Below, piece after piece: positions 23,426 through 33,164 of a stretch of DNA of 64,000 nt. The notes below the pieces were generated by a model. The model was not told the origin of the DNA. It saw only the letters and a list, made by a program, of their open reading frames with translations, and searched no databases. Position numbers and translations under genes: made by a program. The DNA is from Paramacrobiotus metropolitanus (lineage: Eukaryota > Tardigrada > Eutardigrada > Parachela > Macrobiotidae), in assembly GCF_019649055.1 (NCBI RefSeq), contig NW_026570247.1, positions 930,001-994,000 on the forward strand. The letters are read 5' to 3'. Numbering within the stretch: the first letter of the stretch is position 1; every line of letters begins with the position of its first letter.

Positions 23426-23499
23426 CATGTCCTCTTTTCTGCCGTCAGTTCTACGCCTTTGCCGAGTTTTCCGGATAAATTGTGTCTCAACGTGTTGCA

Positions 23500-24554
23500 A
23501 TGAATCAACTCCTGAAGAAATATCTGGACGCAAAAAATCCCGGAAGCTTTGGCGGCGTAGAAAGGTTTTATCAAGCGACAAAGCAACACAAACTGAACCG
23601 TGGGAAGGCCAAGGAGCTGTTGGAGGAACTGGATGAGTACACGGTAACAAAGGACCGTTCGAAACGTTTTAAACGCAATCAAATTGTGGTCACGGACCTT
23701 CAAATGCAGTATCAAATTGACTTGGCTGATTTTTCTAAATATTACAAAGAGAATGATGGTATAAAATATCTGTTGTTTGCCATAGACTGCTTTTCTAAAA
23801 ATTATGTGTGGTTCAAATGAAAAGCAAAAATGCTATGGAAACAAGAAATGCTTTGCAAAAAGTGTTTGATGACTTGGGTGAACCGATGCGTGTACAGACT
23901 GATAAAGGGCGCGAATTTGTGAATGATATTGTTCAGTCATTTCTGAAATCCAAAAAAGTGGAATTTTTTACATCCGAGAATGAAGATATAAAATGTGCCA
24001 TGGTGGAGAGAGTAATACGCACTATAAAATCACGCATGGTCCGGCTATTCAGACACCGAGTGTCCACACGCTACACCGATAAGCTCAATGACCTGGTGCA
24101 TTCGTACAACCGTTCTGTCCACCGCGCTCACGGTATGCGGCCTGTTGATGTCACCGAGGAAAATTCACTGGAAGTATTTAACAAGCTGTACAAAGACACC
24201 ATCGCTGAAGAACCCAAGTTTAAAGTTGGCGATACGGTTCGTCTGGCTGTCAACAAGGGAAAATTAGACAAAGGATATAATTATAATTTCAAAGAAGAAA
24301 TATTCACTATTGCCAAAGTCGTACGGCATAAGATCCCTGTGTATCGTCTGAAAGATGAGCACGGCGGAATTATTAAAGGGCAATTTTACGGGAAAGAATT
24401 ATCACGCGTGCGGAATGTGGAGAATAAAGAGCATACAATTGATTTTGTAATTAAGCGGCGAAAAGGTAAAGCACTAGTGCGGTGGTTGGGATACGGGCCA
24501 GAACACGACTCGTGGATCAGTGAAAAATGTTTGAAGGATCGCCATTCTACCTAA
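23500..24554 (+). pseudogene. INT: Polinton integrase (DDE) with chromodomain, frameshifted
   Basis: Retroviral-type integrase that inserts the element. The ATG at 23,500 is preferred over an upstream GTG. The N-terminal region (PGSFGGVERF) precedes the core, with the first D in QIDLADF, the second in VQTDKGREF and the E in MVERVIRT. A C-terminal chromodomain (about 24,430-24,535) shows KALVRWLGYGPEHDSWI, which in other families reads histone marks. One base is missing near 23,808-23,815, just after AIDCFSKNYVW, so the protein is split between the first and second catalytic residues. The 3' end overlaps the minor-capsid start at 24,527. Confidence 0.92.
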
Positions 24555-25522
24555 CGCTGCCCAGCGATGTCAACAGTTTCACCGAGAATACTGCATCGGA
24601 CTGGACAACACGCCTTAAGCATCCCATATCACTCAAAGGGCGCTGGGAAATGGCTTTGGTGGAATTTCAGTGCAATAATTCTTTATATACTCTGAGTCAT
24701 GACCAGCATATTATTTTGGATACTGTATATGGCCTGGAGTATACTAGAGTCTGGGATAAAGAAAAAGAGGCCAATACGGATCGGTTAGTAGAAATACTAG
24801 GGCGGAGTTCGTATACTGAGGACATTGTAGTGCCCGCTGGTAATTATAAAAATGTGGCGGCAATACTGGAGGTGATCAATAAGAACGCACCAGTGATGAG
24901 CATGAAGAGCCCTTATTTCCGCGTCAACGGAAGCCTTCTCAAGAACTTGAGCATTTTGCCAGAAAATAAGTATGTGCAAATGCAACTCGATAGCCATAAT
25001 AATCAACGGGTCAAAATTACTGTTGGAACACCGCGAACAACCGTGTATTTTCCCCCGGAATCCATGGCATTGCAGAAAATACTGGGATTTCGAAAATCAC
25101 ACCTAACAACAGACTTTTGGGATCTCACCCCACAAACGGCAGATTTTTTGGCTGTTGATGGCGTTGTCGAATCGTTTATAGAAAAATGCAAGGATGAAAA
25201 TTATTCCGAAACACGGGAATTTATTGCTGATTAAGCGGCTAATGCCCATTTGCAAAATCAGAATTTATTTGTTTATTGTGATGTGGCTGACTACAGTTTA
25301 ATTGGCGATACTGCAGCGCAGTTTTTGCGTAATGTACCTATTAGAGGCGGTACGGATCCTCTCGTGGAAGCAAGGTTCGACAAGGCCCATTACGTCCCTG
25401 TTATTGCTCAGCATTTTGAGACAGTGCACTTGACATTGGCTGATGACCTGGGAGAAAACGCCAAGTTTGAGAACGGCAAATCGTTGGTGAAATTGCATTT
25501 CCGACCGCAGAAGCTGTTTTAA
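24527..25522 (+). pseudogene. Polinton minor capsid (penton-like) protein, premature stop
   Basis: Opens FYLTLPSDVNSF followed by PISLKGRWEMALVEFQ, the conserved start of the single-jelly-roll penton protein of Polintons. The same reading frame continues past a TAA at 25,232-25,234 into a segment with LFVYCDVADYSLIGD and VKLHFRPQKLF, the conserved C-terminal part. So a nonsense codon, not a gene boundary, separates the two. It starts 28 bp before the integrase stop and ends 1 bp before the next ATG. Role: vertices of the icosahedral capsid (family knowledge). Confidence 0.85.
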
Positions 25523-25523
25523 A

Positions 25524-25916
25524 ATGCCTTTAGTACCGTATGTTCCTGATCCGCGGCGGTATGAAGATGTTTTCGTGGCGCAGACTGGCGGCAGCCCTCT
25601 TCTGCGCTATCGTGGTACATTGCAGAATGGTTCTGGTTTTGCGCAAGTATTTAAGAATATTATTGCTAAGATTTCTTCATTTGCTAAACCCATTATACGA
25701 ACAGCGGCGGCTAAGGCAGCACTCGAAGCAGCAACACCGCACTTGCAAGAAGCAGCCATCGGAGCTATTAAAGACGTCGCTGCACAAGCTAGCGAAGCTA
25801 TTAGTAGACGGATGCAGCAAGGCGAAGGTGTGCGAAAAAAGCGTACTCGAAAAACCCGTAGAACAACGAAGCGTGCCCGTAGAATTCCCCCGACAAATAT
25901 TCCTGATTTTCTGTAA
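25524..25916 (+). CDS. Small basic minor capsid protein (pVI-like candidate)
   Basis: Intact 130-aa ORF between penton-like and major capsid genes. It contains GGSPLLRYRGTLQNGSGF, an amphipathic alanine-rich helix (about residues 45-95) and a strongly basic C-terminus (RKKRTRKTRRTTKRARR). Position and composition match the small protein preceding the capsid gene in Polintons, which has been compared with membrane-lytic adenovirus pVI. The function is inferred from position. Confidence 0.6.
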   Translation: MPLVPYVPDPRRYEDVFVAQTGGSPLLRYRGTLQNGSGFAQVFKNIIAKISSFAKPIIRTAAAKAALEAATPHLQEAAIGAIKDVAAQASEAISRRMQQGEGVRKKRTRKTRRTTKRARRIPPTNIPDFL

Positions 25917-25918
25917 TC

Positions 25919-27260
25919 ATGGCGATGATGATGATGCCCAATTCGGAGCCAGCAATGCAGTTGGAAAATCAGCTCTTTGCTCTGCCCGCAACATTGACCG
26001 ACCGATGGCGCACTGAACACGAGAAACTTAATCCTACAACGATATTTACCGAGGATGGGACGGCTGGCGATATTAACTTCTACATTCCTCCAAGTACGGC
26101 TGGACTGTTGAGTTTAGGTGACATGGTACTGGAGTTGGAAGTGGCAATAAAGGTCAAGAAAAATAACCAGAATAATTTTGAAATAATCACTGCTGCTGAA
26201 GGGGTGGCTCCAGTGAACAATTTTCTGCATTCAATATTCCAATCGGTTCATGTAACGGTGGCTAATCGCCTCATCTCGGATGCGGCAACATTTTATCCGT
26301 ATCGCGCTTATTTTGAATCATTGTTATTTCATTCTCCGGAAGCGCAATTTTCGCAATTAAGCTCAGCGGGCTATGCGCTGGATTTGCCGGGAAAAATGAA
26401 CAATCAGACCGACAACACTGGTGAAGTCTGGCGGCATGACCTTTTTGGGAAAGGAGAATATGTACAATTATCCGGAAAAATATTTGCCGATTTATTTGAC
26501 CAAAGCAAACCGCTCTGTACGGGCATTCCTGTCCAAACACGATTAGTTATGAACCGGCCAGAATTTTGCCTACGTGTTTGGGATGCCGATAAAGATACCA
26601 AAACATACAAACCATTCATTCGGAATGCTCGGTTATCAGTACGCCGTTATATTCCGGCTCCGGACTTTATGACCGCTGTAGCCGGCCAGTTACTGAATCG
26701 CACGGTTAAATACCACATTGAACGGATTGTCATGCGGGTGGCCGACATTCCGAAGAACACCCAAAGTACTGTAGTGACCAATCTGCAGATTGGTCAAATT
26801 CCTAAGGTGGTATTCATTGGTTTCCTGGACAGCGAAGATTTTCACGGCAATTACCAGAAAAATCCATTTAATTCACCATTTCGACGTACGTCAGATAAGT
26901 GTGGAAGTGGATGGACAAAGTTATCCGACCAAACCATACAATGCTGATTTTGCGAAAAATCAGTCATTGGAATGTTACGATGGGTTGCTGGATGCCCTGG
27001 GCGCAAAAAATCATCACACCGGATGCTGGTCGGTCAATCGTAATGGCTACAACGAAGGATACGCTATTTTTGGTTTTGATTTGACACCTGGTCATACGGG
27101 TCGTGGACCGTTGACTTTAATCAAACAGGGAAATTTAAGTGTATCGGTGACCTTTGCAAAGTCACATGCTAAATCGCTGATGATGGTGTGCATGATGGTA
27201 TTTGATAGCATCATTGAGTTTAACCAGCATCGTCAACTGATTGCGGACTTCTCAACATGA
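25919..27260 (+). pseudogene. MCP: Polinton major capsid protein (double jelly-roll), frameshifted
   Basis: The N-terminal frame (25,919 on) has INFYIPPS, VNNFLHSIFQSVHV and YPYRAYFESLLFHS, typical of the double-jelly-roll capsid protein of Polintons. The C-terminal part, in another frame from about 26,885 to 27,260, has VDGQSYPTKPYNADF, YAIFGFDLTPGHTG and the closing VFDSIIEFNQHRQ. A one-base gain or two-base loss near 26,875-26,890 separates them. The combined length of about 445 residues fits the family. The stop overlaps the protease ATG (ATGA at 27,257-27,260). Confidence 0.88.
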
Positions 27261-27772
27261 ACTCGGAACAGTTATCGGCGGCCATGCGGGCTAACTCTAT
27301 TACTACCTCGACATTCCGTGGTGTGTTCGCTGCCGATGAAGTACCAATGGATCTACAGCCCTATCTTGCATCATGTATCGTCAATACGGACCCAGCAAAG
27401 CAGCCGGGAGAACATTGGGTGGCCATATACCAGGACCAAGCCAGTGTCATTGAATTTTTCGACTCGAATGGGAAATTACCGGCGTACTACAGCAACGCAC
27501 TCAGGCAAAGATTTTCTGGTAGTGTTAGACTAGTGACCCAAGGCCAAGTGTTGCAGTCTGAATTTTCTACTGTGTGTGGACAGTACTGTATGTTTTTTAT
27601 TTTACAGAGGTGCAGTGGTCAGCCATTTGGCTCAATTTTTAAAATGTTTACTGATAATAAGGCGAGCAATGACAAGATGGTTTGCCGAACTGTTAATCAT
27701 CATTTCCAGCTTAATACAGAAATTTGCAATAGCAAATTTCTAGAAAAACAGATTGTTCGTGCATTAACATGA
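27257..27772 (+). CDS. PRO: Polinton maturation protease (adenain-like, C5)
   Basis: Intact 171-aa cysteine protease. Catalytic residues are visible with adenain spacing: H53 in EHWVAIY, D69 in FFDSNG, oxyanion Q100 and nucleophile C107 in the CGQYC segment. It cleaves capsid precursors in related viruses. It overlaps the capsid stop by 4 bp. A polyadenylation signal AATAAA follows the stop directly (27,773-27,780), closing the plus-strand capsid block before the convergent minus-strand gene. Confidence 0.9.
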   Translation: MNSEQLSAAMRANSITTSTFRGVFAADEVPMDLQPYLASCIVNTDPAKQPGEHWVAIYQDQASVIEFFDSNGKLPAYYSNALRQRFSGSVRLVTQGQVLQSEFSTVCGQYCMFFILQRCSGQPFGSIFKMFTDNKASNDKMVCRTVNHHFQLNTEICNSKFLEKQIVRALT

Positions 27773-27810
27773 AATAAATAACCAGTAATTACGGCATGCA
27801 GCGTTACGCG

Positions 27811-28971
27811 TTACATCATCATTTTATCCAACTGGGCACGCACTTCCTTACGGAACTGTGCCAAGCAGCCATCGACATCTAAATCAATACACTGACCCAC
27901 ATCAAGCTGATTAAGCAACAACAAAACACCATGAATCCGCTTCTTTTCCAAAACGTCCTTCTCGGCAGTGTTCCATTCTTCATCCGTAGCGATTCCACGC
28001 ATCGGCGTACGGCCAGTCGCGTTCTCACGGTGCTCACGAATATTGCGGAACATAATTTCAGCCAATTCCTAACAAATAAATGGGACAATTGTAAAAATCT
28101 GACGGTTCAAAAAATAACAAAGTGCAAAAATTGACAGCTCAAAAATTACATGTTGTAAAAAACACGCAACGCAAAAATTACACATTGCTAAAAACCGACA
28201 GTCAAAAAATGACGTTGTAAATTGTAGCAAGTAAAATTAAAATAATTGTACGTATTCAACTAACCTGTTTTAACGAAACGGAAGCCAGCCCAGGCTTGGG
28301 ATCCGCGGCGACATCGTGAGCTTCGTTGGTGTCCCGGATCTCCTTCAGCAGCGTGAAGTCCACCACCAGTTCCTTGAGTCCTTCGTAGGCCTTCCGACCG
28401 AAAGAAATACCGACCTTGGTTGGATACAAATCTTTATTAGGTGTCAGGTTAAAGCGGCGTACAGTGGCCAGGTCCATGTTGTTGTAGCGGCTCCACTGGA
28501 AGTACAAGTTGTCGTCCAGGCAGTAGTGTGGTGATAGTTTTCCGTTATCGAACAACGGCGGGCACGATGAGACCAGGTCGGCTTTACCAGTCAGCATTAA
28601 TCCACAGAGGCGCAAAAAGTTGTTTATGGTCATGGCGATGTACTTGTTGGCATCCACAGGCTTAAAGGTTCCGTCCGGCTGCTCTTTGAATTCGGCTAGG
28701 ACCACTTCGTCCCTCCCTCCAACCAGCGAACCAGGGCAAACTTGTCGAACCCGATTTTGTAGACGGGCAGTCCCTGTTCAGTAAAGGCGTAGCGGGCATG
28801 CTTGCCGGTAAGAACGGAGGCGCTGTTGCTGGTGCTGGCGATGTCGGATTTCTTTTGGTACTTGATAGGTTCCAGTTGCGTCCGGTCCTTGGAGATCTTC
28901 ATGGTGATCTTGCGCTTAGGATTCTTTCGGGCCGGGGTCGAGGTCGACGGGATATCAGCAAGAAATTCCAT
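27811..28971 (-). pseudogene. Protein with two PC4/Sub1-like ssDNA-binding modules (spliced, frameshifted)
   Basis: Minus-strand gene with ATG at 28,971. Exon 1 runs to 28,265, the intron is 28,069-28,264 (CAG|GTTAGT...TTAG, phase 0) and exon 2 is 28,068-27,811. Two segments show the PC4 pattern of strands followed by a PT/GISL-like turn and helix: FALVRWLEG to NNFLRLCGLM, and LYFQWSRYNN to LYPTKVGISF and AYEGLKEL; the second is the clearer. The N-terminus is basic and low in complexity (PARKNPKRKITMKISKD). An extra G in the run at 28,711-28,720 splits module one. PC4 proteins bind ssDNA and act in transcription or replication. A TATAAAA on the minus strand (29,080-29,086) precedes the start. 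The family assignment is by eye. Confidence 0.55.
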
Positions 28972-29120
28972 TATTGAAAAATGTTGTTAAAACAAAAGGT
29001 CACCAGCGATTTTCAAAGTTAGATCAGAAAAGGGAAACAAAACTGAAAACTGTTTTTCAGGGCTCTGGCTGTAGACTGATTTTATACTGATAAGTGGTTA
29101 AAGCTCATCCACCAAATTGT

Positions 29121-29263
29121 TAGGCTAGCACTGTGTAAGTTAGCCACTGCAGTGCGTACGTTAGCCACTGCAGTGTGTACGTTAGCCACTGCGTCGGTTA
29201 GCTACACCATTGCGTATGTTAGCCACTGCGTCGGCTAGCTTCACCATTGTGTATTTTAGCCAC
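29121..29263. promoter_or_regulatory. Iterated TTAGCCAC motif in the second divergent intergenic region
   Basis: TTAGCCAC or close variants start at 29,140, 29,161, 29,182, 29,198, 29,219, 29,235 and 29,256, spaced 21, 21, 16, 21, 16 and 21 bp, about two and one and a half helical turns. The block lies between the minus-strand PC4-like gene (start 28,971) and the plus-strand ORF at 29,360. It has the same core as the 16-bp array at 21,456-21,533. Confidence 0.75.
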
Positions 29264-29359
29264 AGGAGCACTGCCAATACACCTCAGATACGAGCTACAG
29301 CAAAATCAGTTGCCACATTTGGATTTGATGTTCACTTGTCTTATTAGAGTGCTGTCAAA

Positions 29360-29989
29360 ATGGCTGTTCATTGCGTTGTAGATGCTAAATTTGTCGAAAT
29401 TCAAAATGTTAAAGTGTTTAAGCATTTTGCTATTATTTGCCCTGAGAAAGGCAAAAGTATGTTTGCGACAGTTTTTCATCCATCTAAGAAATACATTGTT
29501 GAAGAATATGGATTACGTAATGTGAACAAGGGTGTTATATTTGGCATGCAATTGTCAGAAAATATCCGCAGCCTGCGTAATACGATCGATACCTGGTACT
29601 CTGTTATGTTTGACGATTTCGGTGACGAACACGATTGTGGTCTTCCTCATTGTAAGGGCGAGCGTCAGTACGATGTGCAGTTTTATGCAAAGGGTGCAGA
29701 CAAGTGTGCCGTCCTAGCCAGCATTCTAAAGCCAGCGACCGTTCTCAACCTGGACGATTTGAAGTGTCCACCGTTTTGCCAGCTGTCCAGTGAACGTCCG
29801 GACAAGTGGAGTAAGCCTGTTGCCTACGCCAGATGGTTGGAGGGGTACCTGAACCAGAAGACCTGCACGACTTGCATGAGAGAGCGACCGGATACCAAGA
29901 AAGAGCTGAACCAAGATGAATGCGAATGCGGAACCGTCCACTGGATCGGTAAGAGTATTTGTACCGTAAAAATCCTTACGAATCGTTAG
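29360..29989 (+). CDS. Cysteine-rich protein with a C-terminal zinc-ribbon-like motif
   Basis: A 209-aa ORF with a good ATG context, downstream of the iterated motif. The middle has a CGLPHC pair. The C-terminal part has CTTC, 15 residues, then CECGTVHW, which recalls the zinc ribbon of TFIIB-type transcription factors, although here the second knuckle is CxC. Splicing from GTAAAA at 29,966 to the acceptor AG at 30,046-30,047 would join it in phase 0 to the TBP-like ORF, making a zinc-ribbon/TBP fusion. A stronger donor-like GTAAGAG at 29,949 does not give the right phase. I do not recognise the N-terminal part. Confidence 0.5.
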   Translation: MAVHCVVDAKFVEIQNVKVFKHFAIICPEKGKSMFATVFHPSKKYIVEEYGLRNVNKGVIFGMQLSENIRSLRNTIDTWYSVMFDDFGDEHDCGLPHCKGERQYDVQFYAKGADKCAVLASILKPATVLNLDDLKCPPFCQLSSERPDKWSKPVAYARWLEGYLNQKTCTTCMRERPDTKKELNQDECECGTVHWIGKSICTVKILTNR

Positions 29990-30047
29990 TCAATTGTACC
30001 AGTTGATTTTTGCATATACGTAGTAGCAATGGTACTCGTATTAACAG

Positions 30048-30554
30048 ACTGTCAAGGTGACCAATGTTGTGGCGACTGCGGAGCTAAACTGCATCTTGGA
30101 CCTCGCTCAGTTGGAGAAGACACTGTCGATGGCCCAGTACCTACCGCATAGATTTTCCGGTTTACTCCTCCGGACACTGCATCCCATTAAAGGTCACTGT
30201 CAACTATATGCTAATGGCCGGATTACAGTCAACGGCGGCACATCTAGACGGGAGTCCTGCGCTCTGTTGCAGTATTTTACTAGTGTATTACGTCAGTATG
30301 GTTATCGCTGTATGGTTACAAATTATCGTATTGTTAATGTAATTGGTTCCTTTAACTTTGGTCAGAAGTTAAATCTGGAAAGTATTAGTAATCGCCTGCA
30401 ATTATCCTATACTCCTGAATTATTTACTGGTTTGCCTATTCGTTTATCCGCATGTACTGCTGTTCTTTTTCATTCGGGGAAATGTAATTTTCTGGGCGCA
30501 AAGTCTGTGGAGTGTTTGAATGCTGCGGTAACGGAATTAAAATCAAAGTTATGA
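30048..30554 (+). CDS. TATA-binding-protein (TBP)-like protein
   Basis: About 168 residues with both halves of the TBP saddle. Repeat 1 has NVVATAEL, LDLAQLEKTL, RFSGLLLRTL and GRITVNGG; repeat 2 has YRIVNVIGSFNFG, YTPELFTGLPIRL, VLFHSGKCNFLGAKS and a closing helix. Phenylalanines that kink DNA in TBP correspond to F in RFSG, ELFTG and VLFHSG; one position is Y. TBP nucleates transcription pre-initiation complexes at TATA boxes. A stop codon lies in frame just upstream (30,042-30,044) and there is no good ATG, so the exon probably begins at the acceptor AG at 30,046-30,047. Sequence is clearly divergent from canonical TBP. It follows a Polinton regulatory region, so I place it in the element. 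Confidence 0.8.
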   Translation, partial: TVKVTNVVATAELNCILDLAQLEKTLSMAQYLPHRFSGLLLRTLHPIKGHCQLYANGRITVNGGTSRRESCALLQYFTSVLRQYGYRCMVTNYRIVNVIGSFNFGQKLNLESISNRLQLSYTPELFTGLPIRLSACTAVLFHSGKCNFLGAKSVECLNAAVTELKSKL

Positions 30555-31148
30555 CAGCCGTCGCTTCGCTCGCCCTGTGTTGGTACCAGTACGATCGTTC
30601 ACCTAGTACACTGCACTCAAAAGCAACTTACAAATCGATAAGCCAGCTCGTGCAGACTTGGTTGATAGAGATGACTCTAGTACGAAAACGAAGATAATAG
30701 TTTTCCCAACTTAGTTCCCACAGCCAACTTTGAAAAGTTTGTTCTGCAGAACTCAGACCTTTTGGACAAGCAAAATTGCCATGGTAGATTCAAATGTGAT
30801 TCTAGTGATGTGATTGGTCCAGCAGCTAACTGGAACCAGCCAATCACGATTTTTCTTTCCGAATTATCGAAATTATTTTTTCCCCGCTGGAAATTCATTT
30901 TTTTAATTGAATTATTAATTCTATTTTTTAGAAGTTGGTCGATTCTCATGGACGGTAAGCTGATTCCACTAGCAAGAAGCTCTCTTTGCTGCTCAGGCTG
31001 ATTGCGCTACGATTTTTACTTTATTGTCTTGAGAATTTTTCAATAATTTGTTGTGATCGATTTACTAACATTAATTTTGATTTATGAAGTGTGGCGCTAT
31101 AACACTGCTATGAATCAATTATCAATCATCATATGAATTAATAATCAA
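30555..31148. other. Non-coding, A/T-rich; possible right end of the Polinton
   Basis: No supported gene. An imperfect hairpin pairs GTGATTGGTCCAG with the complement at about 30,808-30,846. The right terminal inverted repeat of the Polinton may be here, but its partner is outside the window. Confidence 0.4.
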
Positions 31149-31865
31149 TACGTGGCGAAAAGCGTTGCTTTTTAAAACAATATTCTAATAAAGTAACGCA
31201 TAATGCTTTTTGTAAAGTTTATTGTGAAATGGCATCGGCATAAAATTTTATCATTTAAAGAAAATTGCCCTGTAGATGCCACTAGAAAGTGTCAAAAATG
31301 GTTTTCATACACTAAAACTTTCACTTTCGCCCACTTTGAATGGCTATTTAGTACGACTTTATGTCATTCTCATGCAAAATGAGTTCTGTACGTTGTCCCA
31401 AAAAACGTTTACGCGCGCAAAATCCGGTTGCTGAGACATGGCGAACTAAAAATTTATTGGGCAAAAAGTTTGAACGTAGTGTTGTGAACCGAAAAATCGA
31501 AAAAATCGGCCATAAAATCGAAAAAAAACCAGTTTCAGGCTCATAGTACTTTCCCATAATATTACAATGAATTTTTAAAATTTTTGAATTCGTAATAAAA
31601 TCAGGTACACAACACTGCGTTCAAACGTTTCGCCATTTGAATTCGCCATGTCTAAGCAACTGGATGTTGCGCGCGAAAATGGTTAACGTATAAAAATCGT
31701 TTAGCGCTAGAATCTCATAACGTATTGCAGAAAAGTCATTCGAAGTGCGCGAAAGCGGAAGTTTTAATGTATGTATCTGTACATGATTTTTGACACCACG
31801 TAGCGGGCTATTTTCTTTAAGTAATAATCGTGAAATGACCGACTTGGCGCTTCGCTTTGCCACTA
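31149..31865. mobile_element. Foldback/MITE-like element (about 715 bp)
   Basis: The left arm (about 31,151-31,492) is the imperfect reverse complement of the right arm (about 31,610-31,863). Tips are CGTGGCGAAAAGCG and the complement of GTGGCAAAGCG. TA at both edges is compatible with a TA target duplication. Matching inner landmarks include TCGCCATGTCT(A/C)AGCAAC on the right arm and its complement on the left. No coding capacity. Confidence 0.7.
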
Positions 31866-32280
31866 TGTTGCCAACACCTTAAAATAAAGGATAGGAAAAA
31901 CTTCAAAGATTCAAAAAGAAAAGAAACATGCGTACGAACAGCCAAAAACCGTTTCCGAACCCCGCTAACGCAGTTAAACTCCGTGCACAAATCTGTTCAA
32001 AGAGTCAAAGCCCCTGTTTTTCTGTGCACCTTGCATCGACGGATAAATAATTCTGATAACTGATACGTTGACTGCGAAAATTTCGGATGTAATAAGAGAA
32101 TGGTGCAAAAAATATGGAGTTGAATGCGGTGGCTCTATTTTCTATGTTACCACAATGACCGCCGCATATTTTTTTCTTTGTCACCACGGCGGCACGCACC
32201 AACGGCAACAATCTTCCGGCAGCGCAAAATCTTTCCATCACTTTCCAATCCCGTCTGTTTTCGCCTTTCCCTTTTTTGAG
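31866..32280. other. Intergenic, nothing recognised
   Basis: No gene, RNA or repeat that I can support. Confidence 0.5.
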
Positions 32281-32900
32281 AGTTCTGTAACCCAAAGGTG
32301 CGTGTGCAGGGTCCACCCTTTTGTCTACTGTAACCGAGAAGTGCGTGTGCGGGGTCCACTTTTTCAGTTTTTGTACTAGAACTACTAGATCAACCAGACC
32401 AGCCAGAACTACCAGTTTAGCTAGATCAGCCAGAGCAGACAGATTAGCTACATAAACCAGAATTACCAAAAAACCCAAAACTACCAGATCAATCAGAACA
32501 ACCAGAACTACCGCGCGCTGTAAAGCCTTTTAGACTTTTTGACGTCATCCGATGAACCAGATGCCGAAAGACACGCTGTAAACTGTGTAACTGAAAGGTG
32601 CGTGTGCCAGATGAAACCTTTTAGGCTTTGTAACTAAAAGGTGAGTGTGCCGGATGTAACCTTTTAGGCTTTTTAACTGGAAAGTGCGTGTGCCGGTTGA
32701 AACCCTGTAAACTGTGTAACTGAAAGGTGCGTGTGCCAGATGTAACCTTTTAGGCTTTGAAACGGAAAGGTGCGTGCATCGGATGAAACCTTCTTGGCTT
32801 TTTAACTGAAAGGTGAGCGTGCCGGATGTAACCTTTTCGGCTTTGAAACTGAAAGGTGCGTGTGCCGGATGAAACCTTTTAGGCTTTTGCAGGTTAAAGG
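32281..32900. repeat. Minisatellite with about 43-bp units, and a short ACCAGAACT-rich tract
   Basis: Units of the type TGAAAGGTGCGTGTGCCGGA followed by TGAAACCTTTTAGGCTTTGTAAC recur from about 32,565 to 32,900 at roughly 43-bp spacing, with two earlier related copies near 32,290-32,360. Between them (about 32,375-32,510) is a degenerate tract of ACCAGAACT/ACCAGATCA words. Confidence 0.8.
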
Positions 32901-33061
32901 TACAATTGCGAAATCTACTTTTTTATTCTTACGCTGTTGAAGCCTTTTTGTGTACACTTGCCCCGGCAAACATCCTTCAGGTTTATCTAAATTTTAGAAA
33001 ACATTTTTACTTCGAATTATTTAGCTAAAAGACGCAGCTGACAGAAACAGACTTTGCACTG

Positions 33062-33089
33062 CAGCGCGGCGCTTAAGCGCCGCGCGCTG
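33062..33089. repeat. G/C palindrome
   Basis: CAGCGCGGCGCTT is followed directly by AAGCGCCGCGCGCTG, a near-perfect inverted repeat with a two-base surplus in one arm. Function unknown. Confidence 0.6.
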
Positions 33090-33164
33090 TGCTTGTCTAA
33101 TCTATTAAGCGGCTGATGGAGGAACGCGACCGCCTCCAAATCGTTCTCATTGGTCAAAACCAAA

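Larger units (their letters stand above)
1..30554. mobile_element. Polinton/Maverick element, left end outside window, split by a Gypsy insertion
   Basis: The hallmark Polinton set is present in one block: protein-primed family B DNA polymerase, FtsK/HerA-type packaging ATPase, DDE integrase with chromodomain, penton-like minor capsid, double-jelly-roll major capsid and adenain-like cysteine protease. After removing the 17.67-kb Gypsy insertion, about 12.9 kb of the element is in the window. The left terminal inverted repeat lies outside, so the right terminal repeat cannot be recognised and the end at 30,554 (last supported ORF) is only a minimum. The ATPase-to-protease genes are tightly packed, with ATGA-type overlaps. 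One nonsense codon and about six single-base frame breaks suggest a decayed copy, or indel errors in the assembly. Confidence 0.9.

Noticed and set aside
25250-25522. Separate 90-residue gene after the penton-like ORF
   Set aside because: It lies in the same frame as the upstream ORF and carries the conserved C-terminal part of the penton-like protein; only a nonsense codon intervenes.
30555-31148. Right terminal inverted repeat of the Polinton
   Set aside because: Its partner is outside the window, so no inverted match can be tested; no 6-bp duplication can be assigned.
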